Shown here: piece by piece, positions 18,062 through 27,538 of the stretch
Layout: each line of letters begins with the position of its first letter
How positions within the stretch are numbered: position 1 is the stretch's first letter
Origin: Flaviflexus massiliensis
GTDB taxonomy: Bacteria > Actinomycetota > Actinomycetes > Actinomycetales > Actinomycetaceae
NCBI RefSeq assembly: GCF_001375495.1
Contig: NZ_LN831056.1
Coordinates: 232,656 to 296,655, forward strand
Reading direction: 5' to 3'
Length of the DNA: 64,000 bases
The notes under the pieces: generated by a model
What the model saw: only the letters and a program-made list of their open reading frames with translations
The model's database searches: none
Told to the model about the DNA's origin: nothing
Position numbers and translations under genes: made by a program

Positions 18062-18874
18062 ATGGCCAATAAGACCAAGGCAGACCGTCGGGCAGAAGCC
18101 CGCGAAAAGGCGCGTAGACTCCAGGAGCAGGAAGCTAAGCGCGCGAAGCGCAACAAGCTCATCACCATCCTCGTCATCGTCGTAGCGATTGCGCTCGTGG
18201 GTGTGGCGATCTGGTCGATCGTTTCCAATGGCAACAAGGATGATGCGAACGGCCGCCCCGACTACGATCCCGTAGCAGTCCAGGTGGAACCGGTCGTCAA
18301 GGAAAACACCGAAATCACCACCGGCTTCGCAATCATTGGCGAAAACGCTGAACTCTCGGCCGATGCGCCTCGTGTCGACATCTACTTTGACTACATGTGC
18401 ACCTACTGCAACGACCTCGAGCAGTGGAACGGTGCCGACATTAATGACCTCGTTGCTGAAGCGGATGCCGAGTTCGTGTACCACCCGGTTGCGATCTTGA
18501 ACAACGACTTCTCCGCCAAGGGTGCCGCGGCCTTCAAGTTCATTGCCGAGAACTCGCCCGAGCACCTGGCTGGCTTCCACAAGAATGTCTTTGAAGACAC
18601 GGACGCTGTTCTCAACGGCCGGTCCTCTACCCTCCCCGACTGGGGCAATATTCGTAATGCAGCATCCGATGCTGGGGTTCCCTCTGACATCGTTGACCGC
18701 ATTGAGGACGAGGCTGACCTGGAATGGGCGAACACCGTGACGACAGAGTTTCTCAAGGAATACCGTGGCACCCCCACGGTCCTCGTGAACGGTGAAGAGA
18801 CAACGGCCTGGGCCAACAATGACTTCAAGGCGATGCTCGGTCTGGCCGAGCCGAAGGACTCGACTCAGGAATAG
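18062..18874 (+). CDS. Membrane-anchored DsbA-like thiol-disulfide oxidoreductase
   Basis: The protein has 270 residues: a basic, Arg/Lys-rich N-terminal tail, one membrane anchor (about residues 32-54, KLITILVIVVAIALVGVAIW), and an extracytoplasmic thioredoxin-fold domain. The active site is Cys113-Thr-Tyr-Cys116 in VDIYFDYMCTYCNDL. The cis-proline loop reads EYRGTPTVLVNGEE near the end. This is the DsbA-like layout of actinobacteria, which catalyses disulfide formation in exported proteins (family knowledge). The upstream purine-rich stretch AGAAAG supplies the ribosome-binding site. Confidence 0.85.
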   Translation: MANKTKADRRAEAREKARRLQEQEAKRAKRNKLITILVIVVAIALVGVAIWSIVSNGNKDDANGRPDYDPVAVQVEPVVKENTEITTGFAIIGENAELSADAPRVDIYFDYMCTYCNDLEQWNGADINDLVAEADAEFVYHPVAILNNDFSAKGAAAFKFIAENSPEHLAGFHKNVFEDTDAVLNGRSSTLPDWGNIRNAASDAGVPSDIVDRIEDEADLEWANTVTTEFLKEYRGTPTVLVNGEETTAWANNDFKAMLGLAEPKDSTQE

Positions 18875-18935
18875 AGATCACAGCACGCGGGTTGGCATTG
18901 CCAGGCTCAAATCTGGCAGAATTGATCCGCGTCGC

Positions 18936-19008
18936 GCCACCTTAGCTCAGCTGGTAGAGCACCCGCCTTGTAAGCGGACGGTCGTCGGTTCGAATCCGAC
19001 AGGTGGCT
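18936..19008 (+). tRNA. tRNA-Thr (anticodon TGT)
   Basis: The acceptor arm GCCACCT (18936-18942) pairs with AGGTGGC (19001-19007). The anticodon loop CTTGTAA (18967-18973) gives TGT. The T arm contains GGTTCGAATCC. CCA is not encoded. Confidence 0.95.
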
Positions 19009-19012
19009 CTGC

Positions 19013-19050
19013 AAGGCCCCGGCATTCGTCACAAGCGAGATCGGGGCCTT
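19013..19050 (+). terminator. Rho-independent terminator after tRNA-Thr
   Basis: AAGGCCCCG (19013-19021) pairs with CGGGGCCTT (19042-19050), followed by GTTCTATTT. The hairpin begins four bases after the tRNA. Confidence 0.8.
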
Positions 19051-19688
19051 GTTCTATTTCCCGGCCACCGTGCGCAGCTACTTCGTTACGGGACACCATT
19101 CATCAGACGTGACTGATGGTGGTGAGGAGTGAGAGTGGTTGAGCCTCTGGGGGCATTCACGATAGCTCCGAACGAAGGTGATCTGGCAGTGCAGGCAGCC
19201 TTTGTTTCTTCACCCTAAGGGTGCGTAAAATGTTCCAGATCGCAGGGCGGTGCAAGCGACGTTAGAGACTTCTCCCAATCAACGGCCTTGCAGTCGTCGG
19301 TCCCAACCTGTTTATGAGGGTTTTGGAATAGAAATGAGGGGCATCCGTTTAATGGGATGCCCCTCATAACTGGTGTGGCCTGATTAGAGAATACCTTGTT
19401 TTACCCACATATGGCTAGGAATTGTATATTCATTCGCGAAGTGTGAATTGTACTATTTTCTTTCGTGTTCGTATCGATGCGTAATATGCACATATTTACG
19501 GTCTCCTATTCAGCATTTAGGGGGTTGCCTCGCGTGGGTATTCGCCACGATCGGGATGTCTTGGGCGGATGAGGCGATAACCCAAGGAACTAAAGGAGAC
19601 AAAGTAGGCTTAGGCAGATCCTGGCAGGGTCGAGCAACGCTGCTGGTTTCTCGGAGAGTTCGACAAGCTTGTTGTGAGTTGAAATGAC
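19051..19688. other. Gene-free gap of about 640 bases
   Basis: No supported coding region is seen on either strand. The only clear structure is the perfect inverted repeat at 19334-19367. The part from about 19375 to 19520 is A+T-rich, unlike its surroundings. An undetected small RNA or a decayed gene is possible. Confidence 0.5.
19334..19367. terminator. Perfect 13-bp hairpin, terminator-like
   Basis: ATGAGGGGCATCC (19334-19346) pairs exactly with GGATGCCCCTCAT (19355-19367) around a 7-base loop. The minus-strand side continues TTTCTATTCC, so termination from the right is more likely than from the left. It is about 380 bases beyond ppc. A small RNA is the other possibility. Confidence 0.5.
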
Positions 19689-19724
19689 TGCGCCCCGGGG
19701 CTCGTGATGAGTGTCCGGGGCGCA
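19689..19724 (-). terminator. Terminator of ppc
   Basis: TGCGCCCCGG (19689-19698) pairs with CCGGGGCGCA (19715-19724). The hairpin lies about 20 bases after the ppc stop on the minus strand and is followed there by a moderately T-rich stretch. Confidence 0.7.
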
Positions 19725-19743
19725 GGTTGATCGTGTGTACGGA

Positions 19744-22536
19744 TCAGCCGGTGTTCCTCATGCCGGCGGCAATACCGTTGATCGTGGTCAGCAGAGCACG
19801 CTTGATGTCCTCTCCAGCGCCATCTTCGCCGAGTTGGCGGATGCGGGTGAGTAGGTTGACCTGCATGTAGCTAATCGGGTGGAGGTACTGGTCGCGGACC
19901 TCGAGGGTGCGCTTCAGGACCTCGTTGGAGTCGAGGAGCTCGTTCTCACCGGTGAGGAGCGCGATCTCCTCGATGGTGATCGCAAACTCTTCCTTGATGA
20001 GATCGAAGAGGTGCCAGAGGCGTTCGGGTGCGAGCGAACGCACGTAGTGGGAGGCGATGCCAAGATCGGTCTTCTTCGCGGTCATCTCCACGTTCGAAAT
20101 GACGGCACGGAAGAAGTGCCAGGTCTGGTACATCTCCCGGATCTCATTCTCCTTGCCGGCCTCGCGGGCAGCCCGCAGGGCGGTGCCGACACCGAACCAG
20201 CCGGGGATGATTTGGCGGGACTGGGTCCAGCCAAACACCCAGGGGATCGCACGCAGGCCATCGAGGCCCTTGTCTGCGGTGGTGCGCTTGGAGGGGCGGG
20301 AACCGATGTTGAGCATGCCGAGCTGTTCCACCGGGGTGGTGGTCACGAAGTACTCGGGCAGGTCCGGGTCATCGATGAGGGAACGGTAGCGCTGGAAGGC
20401 GGCCTCGGACATGGTGTCCATAAGCTTGTCGCGCTTCTCCTGGACCTCGATCGCCGAGCGGGCGACGCGGTGCAGGCTGGAGCCTTCGAGGACCGCGGCA
20501 ACGGTTAGTTCGAGGTTCTCGCGAGCAAGTTCAGGGTGCAGGTACTTGTCTGAAATAACCTCGCCCTGCTCGGTGAACTTGATGGCACCATCGAGCACGC
20601 CGTAAGGCTGGGACAGGATTGATTCGTAGGTGGGGCCACCACCGCGACCAACGGAACCGCCACGGCCGTGGAAGAGACGCAGGTCAACATCGTGCTTGGC
20701 GCAGATGTCACGCAGGCGGCGCTGCGCCTGGTGGATCTCCCACTGGGAAGTGAGAACGCCCGAGTCCTTGTTGGAGTCGGAGTAGCCGAGCATGACTTCC
20801 TGGATGTTGCCGCGCAGGCGAACGATCTCGCGGTAGGACGGGTCTTCGAACAGGCGCTCGAGAATGTCCCCCGCCATGCGCAGCTCACGCACCTCCTCCA
20901 GGAGGGGGACGAAACCGATATCGGCTCGGCCGGAGTTGTTGCCGTTCGGCATTTCGATGAGGCCGGCTTCGCGGGCGATCACGGCGGCGGCAAGGATGTC
21001 GTGCGCGCCGTGGGTCATGGAAACAATGTAGGTCTCGGCAATGTCCGTGCCGTAGATCTTCTGGGCCTTCGCGACCTCCGCAAAGGTCTCGTACGTGTTC
21101 TGTGCCGTATCCGTGAGACCCAGGGTGCCGTTGTGTAGGCCGGGGCCGGCTAGGGGCCGCTTGGAGGCAAGCTCTTCACCGAGAAGAACGGTGCGCTGCT
21201 CGTCCGTCATCTCCCCGTACGTCACATCCCCATCCGACAGGCGGTCGTAGAGCTGTTCGAGGAGCTCGTGGTGCTTCGCGGAGTGCTCGCGCACGTCGAT
21301 TGCTGCGAGCGAGAGGCCGATGCCGCCGAGGGTGCGGCGCAAGTCTCCTGCGAGACCGTTCGCAACGAGCTGGGATCCGGTGCGTTCCAGTGCGCCAATG
21401 AGGAGCGCAAGATCGTCACGCACTTCCTGGGCGTTGGCGTAGTCGTGGCCGGGCACGTGGTCGGAGGCCTCGTTGATACGCTGGCGGGTGTTGAGGTACT
21501 TGCCCTTCATGAGCTCAATCTTGAGGCGGTAAGGCTCTTCCTTGAAGAGATCAACAACGAAGGAGGGGAACTTGGGTAGGGCCTCAAGGTCGGCCTCAAT
21601 GGAGTCGAGGAGGGCCTGGTCCGGTTCGACAAGGACGGAGGAGATCGACAGGACCTGCGAGCCAGCATCCAGCTTCTCGAGGGCAAGGTCGATTGCTTCG
21701 TTGGCTTGGAGGCGGAGAATCTCCGCGGTCACGGCCGGGGTGACGAACGGGTTGCCGTCGCGGTCACCACCAATCCAGGAGAAAAGCTTGAGGGGCTCTA
21801 CAGAGGGGCTGAAATCAACGCCAACTGCCTCGAGCTCGGCGGTCAGAAGCGCAACCGTGCCGGGCAGAGCATCCGTGTAGAGGGACTTGAGGTAGTAGAG
21901 GAGGTTGCGTGCCTCATCGACCGGGGTGGGCGCGGTTTGGCGGAGCTCGTCGGTCTGCCACAGGAGCTCAATGGCTTCGGCGAGGTCGCGGTCTTGACGG
22001 CGGCGTGCCGCCGTGCCCTCAACGGTGTCGATCGAGAGTACCTCGAAGAGCCTGCGGAGCTTCGTGAGGACCGCGCGGCGCGATGCTTCTGTCGGGTGCG
22101 CGGTGAAGACGAGACGAATGTCGAGGGACGCGGCAATGCGGTCGAGTTCTTCCGTACCCAGGGAGGAGGTGATGCGAGCAACGGCGCGCGAGATCCAGTC
22201 TTCGTTATCCTCGCGATTGTTGCGGCTGCGAGTGCGCTGATTCTGCTCGGCCGTGTTGGCTAGCTGGAAGTAGAGGGTGAAGGCACGCACGAGATCGGTG
22301 ACCCTGTCCATGGGCACATCCCGAAGCTCCTCCTCCATCTTCTCAAAAACAGCAACCCTGTTATCTGACTGCTGGGCTTCTTTCGCGAGCTGGCGAATGC
22401 GCTCCACCTGGTTGAGCAGATCCTCGCCCTTTTGTTGGGCCAAGGTCTTACCAAGCATGCTGGTGAGGCGTCGGACGTCGGCGCGGAGGGCAGCATCTTC
22501 CCCGCCACGCTCGTCACGTTCAATATTCTCTGACAC
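19744..22536 (-). CDS. ppc: Phosphoenolpyruvate carboxylase
   Basis: This cytoplasmic enzyme carboxylates phosphoenolpyruvate with bicarbonate to oxaloacetate, refilling the TCA cycle. The 930 residues are of normal length. Seen motifs are VFTAHPTEASRR (catalytic histidine), the glycine-rich FHGRGGSVGRGGGPTYE, and the C-terminal end RNTG, which is invariant in the family. The frame is open to 22638, but GTG 22536 has a perfect AGGAGG four bases upstream and starts the conserved region, so it is preferred. The gene is monocistronic and divergent from the copper operon. Confidence 0.97.
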   Translation of the reverse strand: MSENIERDERGGEDAALRADVRRLTSMLGKTLAQQKGEDLLNQVERIRQLAKEAQQSDNRVAVFEKMEEELRDVPMDRVTDLVRAFTLYFQLANTAEQNQRTRSRNNREDNEDWISRAVARITSSLGTEELDRIAASLDIRLVFTAHPTEASRRAVLTKLRRLFEVLSIDTVEGTAARRRQDRDLAEAIELLWQTDELRQTAPTPVDEARNLLYYLKSLYTDALPGTVALLTAELEAVGVDFSPSVEPLKLFSWIGGDRDGNPFVTPAVTAEILRLQANEAIDLALEKLDAGSQVLSISSVLVEPDQALLDSIEADLEALPKFPSFVVDLFKEEPYRLKIELMKGKYLNTRQRINEASDHVPGHDYANAQEVRDDLALLIGALERTGSQLVANGLAGDLRRTLGGIGLSLAAIDVREHSAKHHELLEQLYDRLSDGDVTYGEMTDEQRTVLLGEELASKRPLAGPGLHNGTLGLTDTAQNTYETFAEVAKAQKIYGTDIAETYIVSMTHGAHDILAAAVIAREAGLIEMPNGNNSGRADIGFVPLLEEVRELRMAGDILERLFEDPSYREIVRLRGNIQEVMLGYSDSNKDSGVLTSQWEIHQAQRRLRDICAKHDVDLRLFHGRGGSVGRGGGPTYESILSQPYGVLDGAIKFTEQGEVISDKYLHPELARENLELTVAAVLEGSSLHRVARSAIEVQEKRDKLMDTMSEAAFQRYRSLIDDPDLPEYFVTTTPVEQLGMLNIGSRPSKRTTADKGLDGLRAIPWVFGWTQSRQIIPGWFGVGTALRAAREAGKENEIREMYQTWHFFRAVISNVEMTAKKTDLGIASHYVRSLAPERLWHLFDLIKEEFAITIEEIALLTGENELLDSNEVLKRTLEVRDQYLHPISYMQVNLLTRIRQLGEDGAGEDIKRALLTTINGIAAGMRNTG

Positions 22537-22636
22537 GTGTCCTCCTAGTCTTTTGGACAATCGCAACTCTAAACCACAATTCGCTACTGGTGCCCCTCTG
22601 TCCAGCCGTGCTTTAGGACATACGTCCCATTGCGAC

Positions 22637-22653
22637 ATACCCCTGCGGGGTAT
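22637..22653. promoter_or_regulatory. CsoR operator 1
   Basis: The 17 bases ATACCCCTGCGGGGTAT are a palindrome around TGC with the pattern TACCCC/GGGGTA known for CsoR binding sites. TATAAC at 22651-22656 could be the -10 of the copZ promoter, and TTGCGA (22630-22635) its -35 with a short 15-base spacer. Bound repressor would cover the promoter. Confidence 0.8.
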
Positions 22654-22667
22654 AACCTGGGTGTGGA

Positions 22668-22684
22668 ATACCCGCAGGGGGTAT
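22668..22684. promoter_or_regulatory. CsoR operator 2
   Basis: ATACCCGCAGGGGGTAT is a second near-palindromic CsoR-type site. Its centre is 31 bases from the centre of operator 1, about three helical turns. It ends 19 bases before the copZ start. Confidence 0.8.
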
Positions 22685-22703
22685 CCGTACCGAAAGGGAA
22701 AAC

Positions 22704-22913
22704 ATGACTGCCACTGAATTTGATGTCACGGGAATGACATGCGGACACTGCGAGGCCAGCGTTCGTGAAGAAGTATCGGAAATTGCTGGTGTTGAATCCG
22801 TTGAGGTCTCGCACGTAACCGGCAAGCTCGTCGTCAACTCGTCCGCTCCGATCGCCGATGCTGACGTGATTGCTGCCGTTGACGAGGCCGGCTACACCGC
22901 GGTCCGCGCCTAA
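22704..22913 (+). CDS. copZ: Copper chaperone CopZ (HMA domain)
   Basis: This 69-residue cytosolic protein carries Cu(I) to CopA. It is a single heavy-metal-associated domain with the binding motif GMTCGHC at residues 10-16 and the C-terminal AVDEAGYTA. AAAGGGA lies upstream of ATG 22704. It is the first gene of the copper operon, directly behind two CsoR operators. Length and motif are fully normal for the family. Confidence 0.95.
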   Translation: MTATEFDVTGMTCGHCEASVREEVSEIAGVESVEVSHVTGKLVVNSSAPIADADVIAAVDEAGYTAVRA

Positions 22914-22971
22914 GTCGCAACCTTTGATTTGCGCTATTCAGTTTCCTTTCCGCTCCTAGATTAAGAGGGTA

Positions 22972-25239
22972 ATGATGTCCAAGAGTCTCTCTATCGACTC
23001 GATAGAGCTTCAGGTCGGTGGCATGACGTGTGCTTCCTGTGCGAACAGGGTGGAAAGGAAGCTGAATAAGCTCGAGGGCGTTACCGCCTCGGTCAACTAT
23101 GCGACCGAGAAGGCAAGCGTTGAGATCCCGCAGGGCTACGATCCTGCCCAGCTAATTGCCGAGATTGAGGCAGCCGGTTATTCCGCCACCCTTCCCGAGC
23201 CGCCGCGTGATGAAACGTCAGATTCCGGCTCCGATGAGGAGCCGATGGATGCGGAGATGCTCGGGCTGCGTCAGCGCGTCATTGGTGCCGTCATCCTCTC
23301 CGTCCCGGTCATTCTCATCTCCATGATCCCTGCCCTGCAGTTCCCGAACTGGCAGTGGCTCATGCTGACCCTCACCGCACCCGTTGTCGTGTGGTGCGGG
23401 TACCCGTTCCACAAGGCCGCCTGGACCAACATCAAGCACGGGGCGACCACGATGGATACGCTCATCTCCCTCGGCACCATCGCAGCCTTCGCTTGGTCCC
23501 TCTACGCCCTGTTCTTCGGAACTGCTGGCGAGAAGGGGATGACCCACGGTTTTGAATTAACCCCCAGCCAGGCATCCGGTGAGGGAAATATTTACCTCGA
23601 GGTTGCTGCCGGCGTCATCATGTTCGTTCTGCTCGGCCGCTACTTCGAGAAGAAGTCGAAGCGCGAGGCCGGTTCGGCCATGAGGGCGCTCATGGACATG
23701 GGTGCCAAAGACGTGTCGGTCCTGAAAAACGGCACCGAAGTGCGCATCCCCATCTCCCAGCTCGCAGTAGGCGACGAGTTCGTTGTTCGTCCCGGCGAAA
23801 AGATCGCAACCGACGGTGAAGTCATCTCGGGTGCCTCCGCCGTGGATGCTTCAATGCTCACCGGTGAATCCGTGCCCGTTGAGGTGGGCGTGGGTGACCT
23901 GGTGACCGGCGCAACGGTCAACGCCGGCGGGCGCCTCGTTGTCCGTGCCACTCGGGTTGGGTCCGATACTCAGCTGGCGCAGATGGCGAAGCTTGTGGAG
24001 GATGCGCAGTCGGGTAAGGCTGACGTGCAGCGTCTCGCTGACCGCATTTCCGGCATCTTCGTCCCCATCGTCATCGCCATCTCCCTCATCACCCTCATTG
24101 GTTGGCTTGCTACGGGCCACAGTGCGAACATGGCGTTCACCGCGGCCGTTGCGGTCCTCATTATCGCCTGTCCCTGTGCACTCGGGCTTGCGACCCCGAT
24201 GGCACTCCTGGTTGGAACCGGGCGCGGAGCCCAGCTCGGCATCCTTATCAAGGGCCCCGAGGTCCTCGAACAAACGAAGGCTGTTGACACGATCGTGCTC
24301 GACAAGACCGGCACCGTCACCACCGGAATCATGACACTCGAGCAGGTCCGCGTGTCCGGAACCGATGAAGAGACTTTGCTGAGGTATGCGGGTAGCCTCG
24401 AAGATGCTTCCGAGCACCCCATTGCCAAGGCAATCGCCGACGGCGCGAAGGCCAAGCTCGGTACCCTCGCCCCGGTTGAGAATTTCCAGAACAGGGAAGG
24501 TCACGGAGTTTCCGGAACAGTTGACGGGACCACAGTTCTCGTTGGTAAACCCACCATGCTCGCAGAGTCAGGCATGCCGCTTGGTGGCCTCGAGTCTGTC
24601 TTCCACGAAGCGCAGAACGAGGGCAAGACCGTGGTTGCTGCCGGCTGGGACGGTCAGGTGCGAGGAGTCCTCGTGGTAGCCGACCAGGTCAAGCCCACCT
24701 CCCAGGAAGCCATCCAGCAGCTCAAGGATCTCGGCCTCGACACGATCCTGCTGACCGGTGACAACGACAAGGTTGCTCGCCACATCGCTGCAGGCGTGGG
24801 CATCGACAACGTGATCTCCGAAGTGCTTCCCGAAGACAAGGTTGCCGTTGTCCAAGACCTGCAAAAGCAGGGCAAGGTCGTGGCCATGGTTGGTGATGGC
24901 GTCAACGACGCCCCCGCCCTCGTCCAAGCAGACCTTGGTCTCGCCATGGGAACCGGCACCGACGTTGCGCTTGAGGCTGCCGACATTGCTCTCATTCGCG
25001 GCGACCTCCGTAGCGCAGCCGACTCGATCAGGCTCTCCCGCAAGACCCTCTCAACCATCAAGGGCAACCTGTTCTGGGCATTCGCCTACAACACTCTTGC
25101 CATCCCCTTCGCCGCCCTCGGCATGCTCAACCCCATGCTCGCCGGCGCAGCCATGGCATTCTCGTCCGTGTTCGTTGTCTCCAACTCGCTGAGGCTCCGC
25201 GGATTCAAGGCCCACGCAAGACAGGAGGTAGCGGCATGA
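22972..25239 (+). CDS. copA: Cu(I)-exporting P1B-type ATPase CopA
   Basis: This 755-residue pump exports Cu(I) across the membrane using ATP. In order, it has one N-terminal HMA domain (GMTCASC, Cys20 and Cys23), a membrane domain, the actuator with LTGES, and the ion-site motif Cys400-Pro-Cys402. The phosphorylation motif DKTGT (Asp444), the nucleotide-site [10 protein letters not shown] and [10 protein letters not shown] (Gly641 onward) follow. Late membrane helices include YN and MxxSS, as in Cu(I) pumps. Either ATG 22972 or 22975 may be the start. The stop overlaps csoR by 4 bases. Confidence 0.96.
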   Translation: MMSKSLSIDSIELQVGGMTCASCANRVERKLNKLEGVTASVNYATEKASVEIPQGYDPAQLIAEIEAAGYSATLPEPPRDETSDSGSDEEPMDAEMLGLRQRVIGAVILSVPVILISMIPALQFPNWQWLMLTLTAPVVVWCGYPFHKAAWTNIKHGATTMDTLISLGTIAAFAWSLYALFFGTAGEKGMTHGFELTPSQASGEGNIYLEVAAGVIMFVLLGRYFEKKSKREAGSAMRALMDMGAKDVSVLKNGTEVRIPISQLAVGDEFVVRPGEKIATDGEVISGASAVDASMLTGESVPVEVGVGDLVTGATVNAGGRLVVRATRVGSDTQLAQMAKLVEDAQSGKADVQRLADRISGIFVPIVIAISLITLIGWLATGHSANMAFTAAVAVLIIACPCALGLATPMALLVGTGRGAQLGILIKGPEVLEQTKAVDTIVLDKTGTVTTGIMTLEQVRVSGTDEETLLRYAGSLEDASEHPIAKAIADGAKAKLGTLAPVENFQNREGHGVSGTVDGTTVLVGKPTMLAESGMPLGGLESVFHEAQNEGKTVVAAGWDGQVRGVLVVADQVKPTSQEAIQQLKDLGLDTILLTGDNDKVARHIAAGVGIDNVISEVLPEDKVAVVQDLQKQGKVVAMVGDGVNDAPALVQADLGLAMGTGTDVALEAADIALIRGDLRSAADSIRLSRKTLSTIKGNLFWAFAYNTLAIPFAALGMLNPMLAGAAMAFSSVFVVSNSLRLRGFKAHARQEVAA

Positions 25240-25616
25240 GCCAGGACATCACAACAGACCAGGCGACCGGTGCCGGCATTGACAACCCGGAACAGGCATC
25301 TCAAGAAACTGAGACGCACTGCCACGACCACAACGGTCACGGCTACAGTGACGACAAGAAAAAATACTTGGCTCGCCTCCGCCGTATCGAAGGCCAGGCC
25401 CGCGGCATTCACCGCATGGTTGATGAGGACGTGTACTGCATCGATATCCTCACCCAGATCTCGGCACTCACGAGTGCCCTGGAGAACGTGGGTCTCTCCC
25501 TCCTGAAGGATCACCTCGACCACTGCGTGGTTGATGCTGCACGCAAGGGTGGGAAGGAAGCCGACGACAAGATCGATGAGGCCATGGCCGCCATCACGAG
25601 GCTCGTCAAGTCCTAA
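25236..25616 (+). CDS. csoR: Copper-sensing repressor CsoR
   Basis: The protein has 126 residues. After a His/Asp-rich ~45-residue tail, the all-helical CsoR domain begins [21 protein letters not shown]. The Cu(I) ligands Cys68, His93 and Cys97 have exactly the 25- and 4-residue spacing of the M. tuberculosis CsoR ligands. The apo-protein binds the two operators before copZ and is released by Cu(I) (family knowledge), so the operon is self-regulated. The start ATG overlaps the copA stop (ATGA). Confidence 0.94.
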   Translation: MSQDITTDQATGAGIDNPEQASQETETHCHDHNGHGYSDDKKKYLARLRRIEGQARGIHRMVDEDVYCIDILTQISALTSALENVGLSLLKDHLDHCVVDAARKGGKEADDKIDEAMAAITRLVKS

Positions 25617-25697
25617 ACAAGCAGGTACGCCTGCTCACGCAAACAATCCGGAAGACTACCGCGTAAGAAAAGTCGTCAGGTAATTCGCGTGGAAAGA

Positions 25698-25734
25698 GCT
25701 GAGGGCCGGTCCCAAAACGGGACCAGCCCTCAGC
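25698..25734. terminator. Bidirectional terminator between csoR and the nei-like gene
   Basis: A 16-base stem (25698-25713 with 25719-25734, one mismatch) closes a 5-base loop AAAAC. It lies between two convergent genes. The minus-strand tail CTCTTTCC is somewhat T-rich; the plus-strand tail is not. Confidence 0.65.
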
Positions 25735-25784
25735 CATGTCTAGATCAATTCATAAAGTACAAACACCACGAGGCGCGGCTGGGT

Positions 25785-26714
25785 TCAACGCTGGCATCCG
25801 GGGCACCAGAACAAGCGCCTTCCTGCCATCTCCATCTCCGCAATCTTCGTCCCGCACCGCCAGCAATCCCGCCCGTTGCGCTGATAGACCGCGAATCTGG
25901 CATCCGCCTCATCCGCCGGATCCTCAGGAGTGTATTCGGGTGGGATCGTTTGGATGATGCCGTCCCGCTTCCCCTCGTTCATGGCACTCACCAGGTCATC
26001 CCACAGCAGCCCGAGACGGTGGGCGGAGACGCGGTTGCCGGGGCGAAGCGGATTGATTCCCACGCGGAACAGGCAGTCGGCCCGATAGATATTGCCCGGG
26101 CCTGCGGTCACGGCCTGGTCGAGAACCAGCTGACCAACGGGAACCCTGCGCTTGCGCACGAGCTGGATGAAGCGCTCGCGGTCACCTGGATTGTTGCGTA
26201 GCGGGTCGGGGCCTAGCCTGCGCAAAATGGTGCGAACCTCGTGGCCCTCCAGAACTCGGCACTGATTCGGTCCCGTCAGGTCCGCAATCCCGTGGGGTTG
26301 GGCGAGGCGGATGCGGACGGTGTCGCGAGGAGTAGGTGGTTCCCAGTCATACACCGGCCTCTCATCGTCACCCTCGACCGGGCGTTCGCGTTCACCGATC
26401 CGGCGGCGCGGTGCACCGATCGTGTCTTCTGCAATGAACTCGTGGTCCCCATCGAATGACCAGGAGCCGTACAGGCCGAGGTGAACGTGGAGCCAGTCGG
26501 GGCCATCCTCGCCGAGCTCCACGGTTGTTTCTTCGGGGAAGAAGGGCATAAAGAAGTGCTTTCCCCAGGCTTCTGCGGGGAGGGCGAGTTGACCGTTGAG
26601 TTTGGCTGCTCCCTGGGAAAAGCGGCCCTGCGGGGATGTGACGGTGGGCCGCTGTCCTGAGAAGAGTTCTGTCAGTGCTCCGGCGAGCCGGTGAACGGTG
26701 TGCCCCTCAGGCAT
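25785..26714 (-). CDS. Fpg/Nei-family DNA glycosylase/AP lyase (endonuclease VIII-like)
   Basis: The enzyme excises oxidised bases and nicks the abasic site. The 309 residues start MPEGHTVHRLAG, where Pro2 and Glu3 are the catalytic pair, and Lys52 (AEAWGKHFF) is the conserved lysine. The zinc finger is at the C-terminus (CWRCGTK ... FWCPGCQR). The His-Thr-Val-His version of the N-terminus points to the actinobacterial Nei2-like branch rather than Fpg. A strong AAAGGAG precedes the ATG. Confidence 0.9.
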   Translation of the reverse strand: MPEGHTVHRLAGALTELFSGQRPTVTSPQGRFSQGAAKLNGQLALPAEAWGKHFFMPFFPEETTVELGEDGPDWLHVHLGLYGSWSFDGDHEFIAEDTIGAPRRRIGERERPVEGDDERPVYDWEPPTPRDTVRIRLAQPHGIADLTGPNQCRVLEGHEVRTILRRLGPDPLRNNPGDRERFIQLVRKRRVPVGQLVLDQAVTAGPGNIYRADCLFRVGINPLRPGNRVSAHRLGLLWDDLVSAMNEGKRDGIIQTIPPEYTPEDPADEADARFAVYQRNGRDCWRCGTKIAEMEMAGRRLFWCPGCQR

Positions 26715-26845
26715 GTGACTCCTTTTGCGTTTCAGCCACGGTCATGACTCCACTGATTCTCGCTCCTTGAGTCACGAGACCCAGAGATGGTTGCAGTTCG
26801 CGTGGTATTGTCAGGAAAGATCCGTAACTATTAAGGGAGGGTACC

Positions 26846-27523
26846 ATGGTTGCGACACCGAGGCGTGGACCGCGCCCGATGGCGGAGGCTCTGAACCAGG
26901 CGGCTTTGCTCACCCGCCAACAGAGGCGTCTACTCGATGCTCTCGTCGATTTGGGTAAGCCAGCCACCGTTGTCGATTTGTCCCGTGAGGTCGATTCGCA
27001 CCCGAATACGGTCCGTGAACATCTCGCAGTCCTCGAAGACCACGGTCTTGTCACGGTTGCGACCATGCCCTCCACGGGACGCGGTAGACCCAGGAAAGAA
27101 TACCGGGCCACGGCCGGCAGCCAGGGTGCTCCCGCCCGCCACCTTGTTGGACTCATCAACTCCGCGCTGCGGAGCTTCCCGGCAGAGACCGCCCACCACG
27201 ATGGTTATCGGTGGGGCCAAACCTGGGGCGAAAACGTGGTGGCAAGCGGCCTGCTCGACACCAAGGAAGGCACCGAGGAGGGCATTACGTCGCTCATGGC
27301 GGACATGGGCTTCGCCCCGCGCCCCTTGCAGACCCGCCCAGCATGCCTCAGCCTCACCCAGTGCCCGCTCCTGACGGAGGGTCAGGAGGTTCCCGCGGGG
27401 CTGTGCGATATTCACCAAGGCATGCTCGATCAAGTGATTGAGAAGAAGGGGCTTTCCGCCCGGGCCTTCGTCGAGCCTTTTGCGGAACCGGATGCGTGCC
27501 GCCTGACGATCACGGTCGAATAG
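26846..27523 (+). CDS. Winged-helix transcriptional regulator
   Basis: The protein has 225 residues. The N-terminal ~85 form an ArsR/MarR-like winged helix: LLDALVDLGKPATVVDLSRE, then the recognition helix SHPNTVREHLAVLEDHGLV and a wing with GRGRPRKEY. The C-terminal domain contains two or three cysteines (CLSLTQCPLL, GLCDIHQGML), a pattern seen in regulators that may sense metal or redox state, but this is not proven. GGGAGG lies just before ATG 26846. It converges with ung, leaving 15 bases. Its target genes are unknown. Confidence 0.75.
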   Translation: MVATPRRGPRPMAEALNQAALLTRQQRRLLDALVDLGKPATVVDLSREVDSHPNTVREHLAVLEDHGLVTVATMPSTGRGRPRKEYRATAGSQGAPARHLVGLINSALRSFPAETAHHDGYRWGQTWGENVVASGLLDTKEGTEEGITSLMADMGFAPRPLQTRPACLSLTQCPLLTEGQEVPAGLCDIHQGMLDQVIEKKGLSARAFVEPFAEPDACRLTITVE

Positions 27524-27538
27524 GACTGGGCTCGGCTA

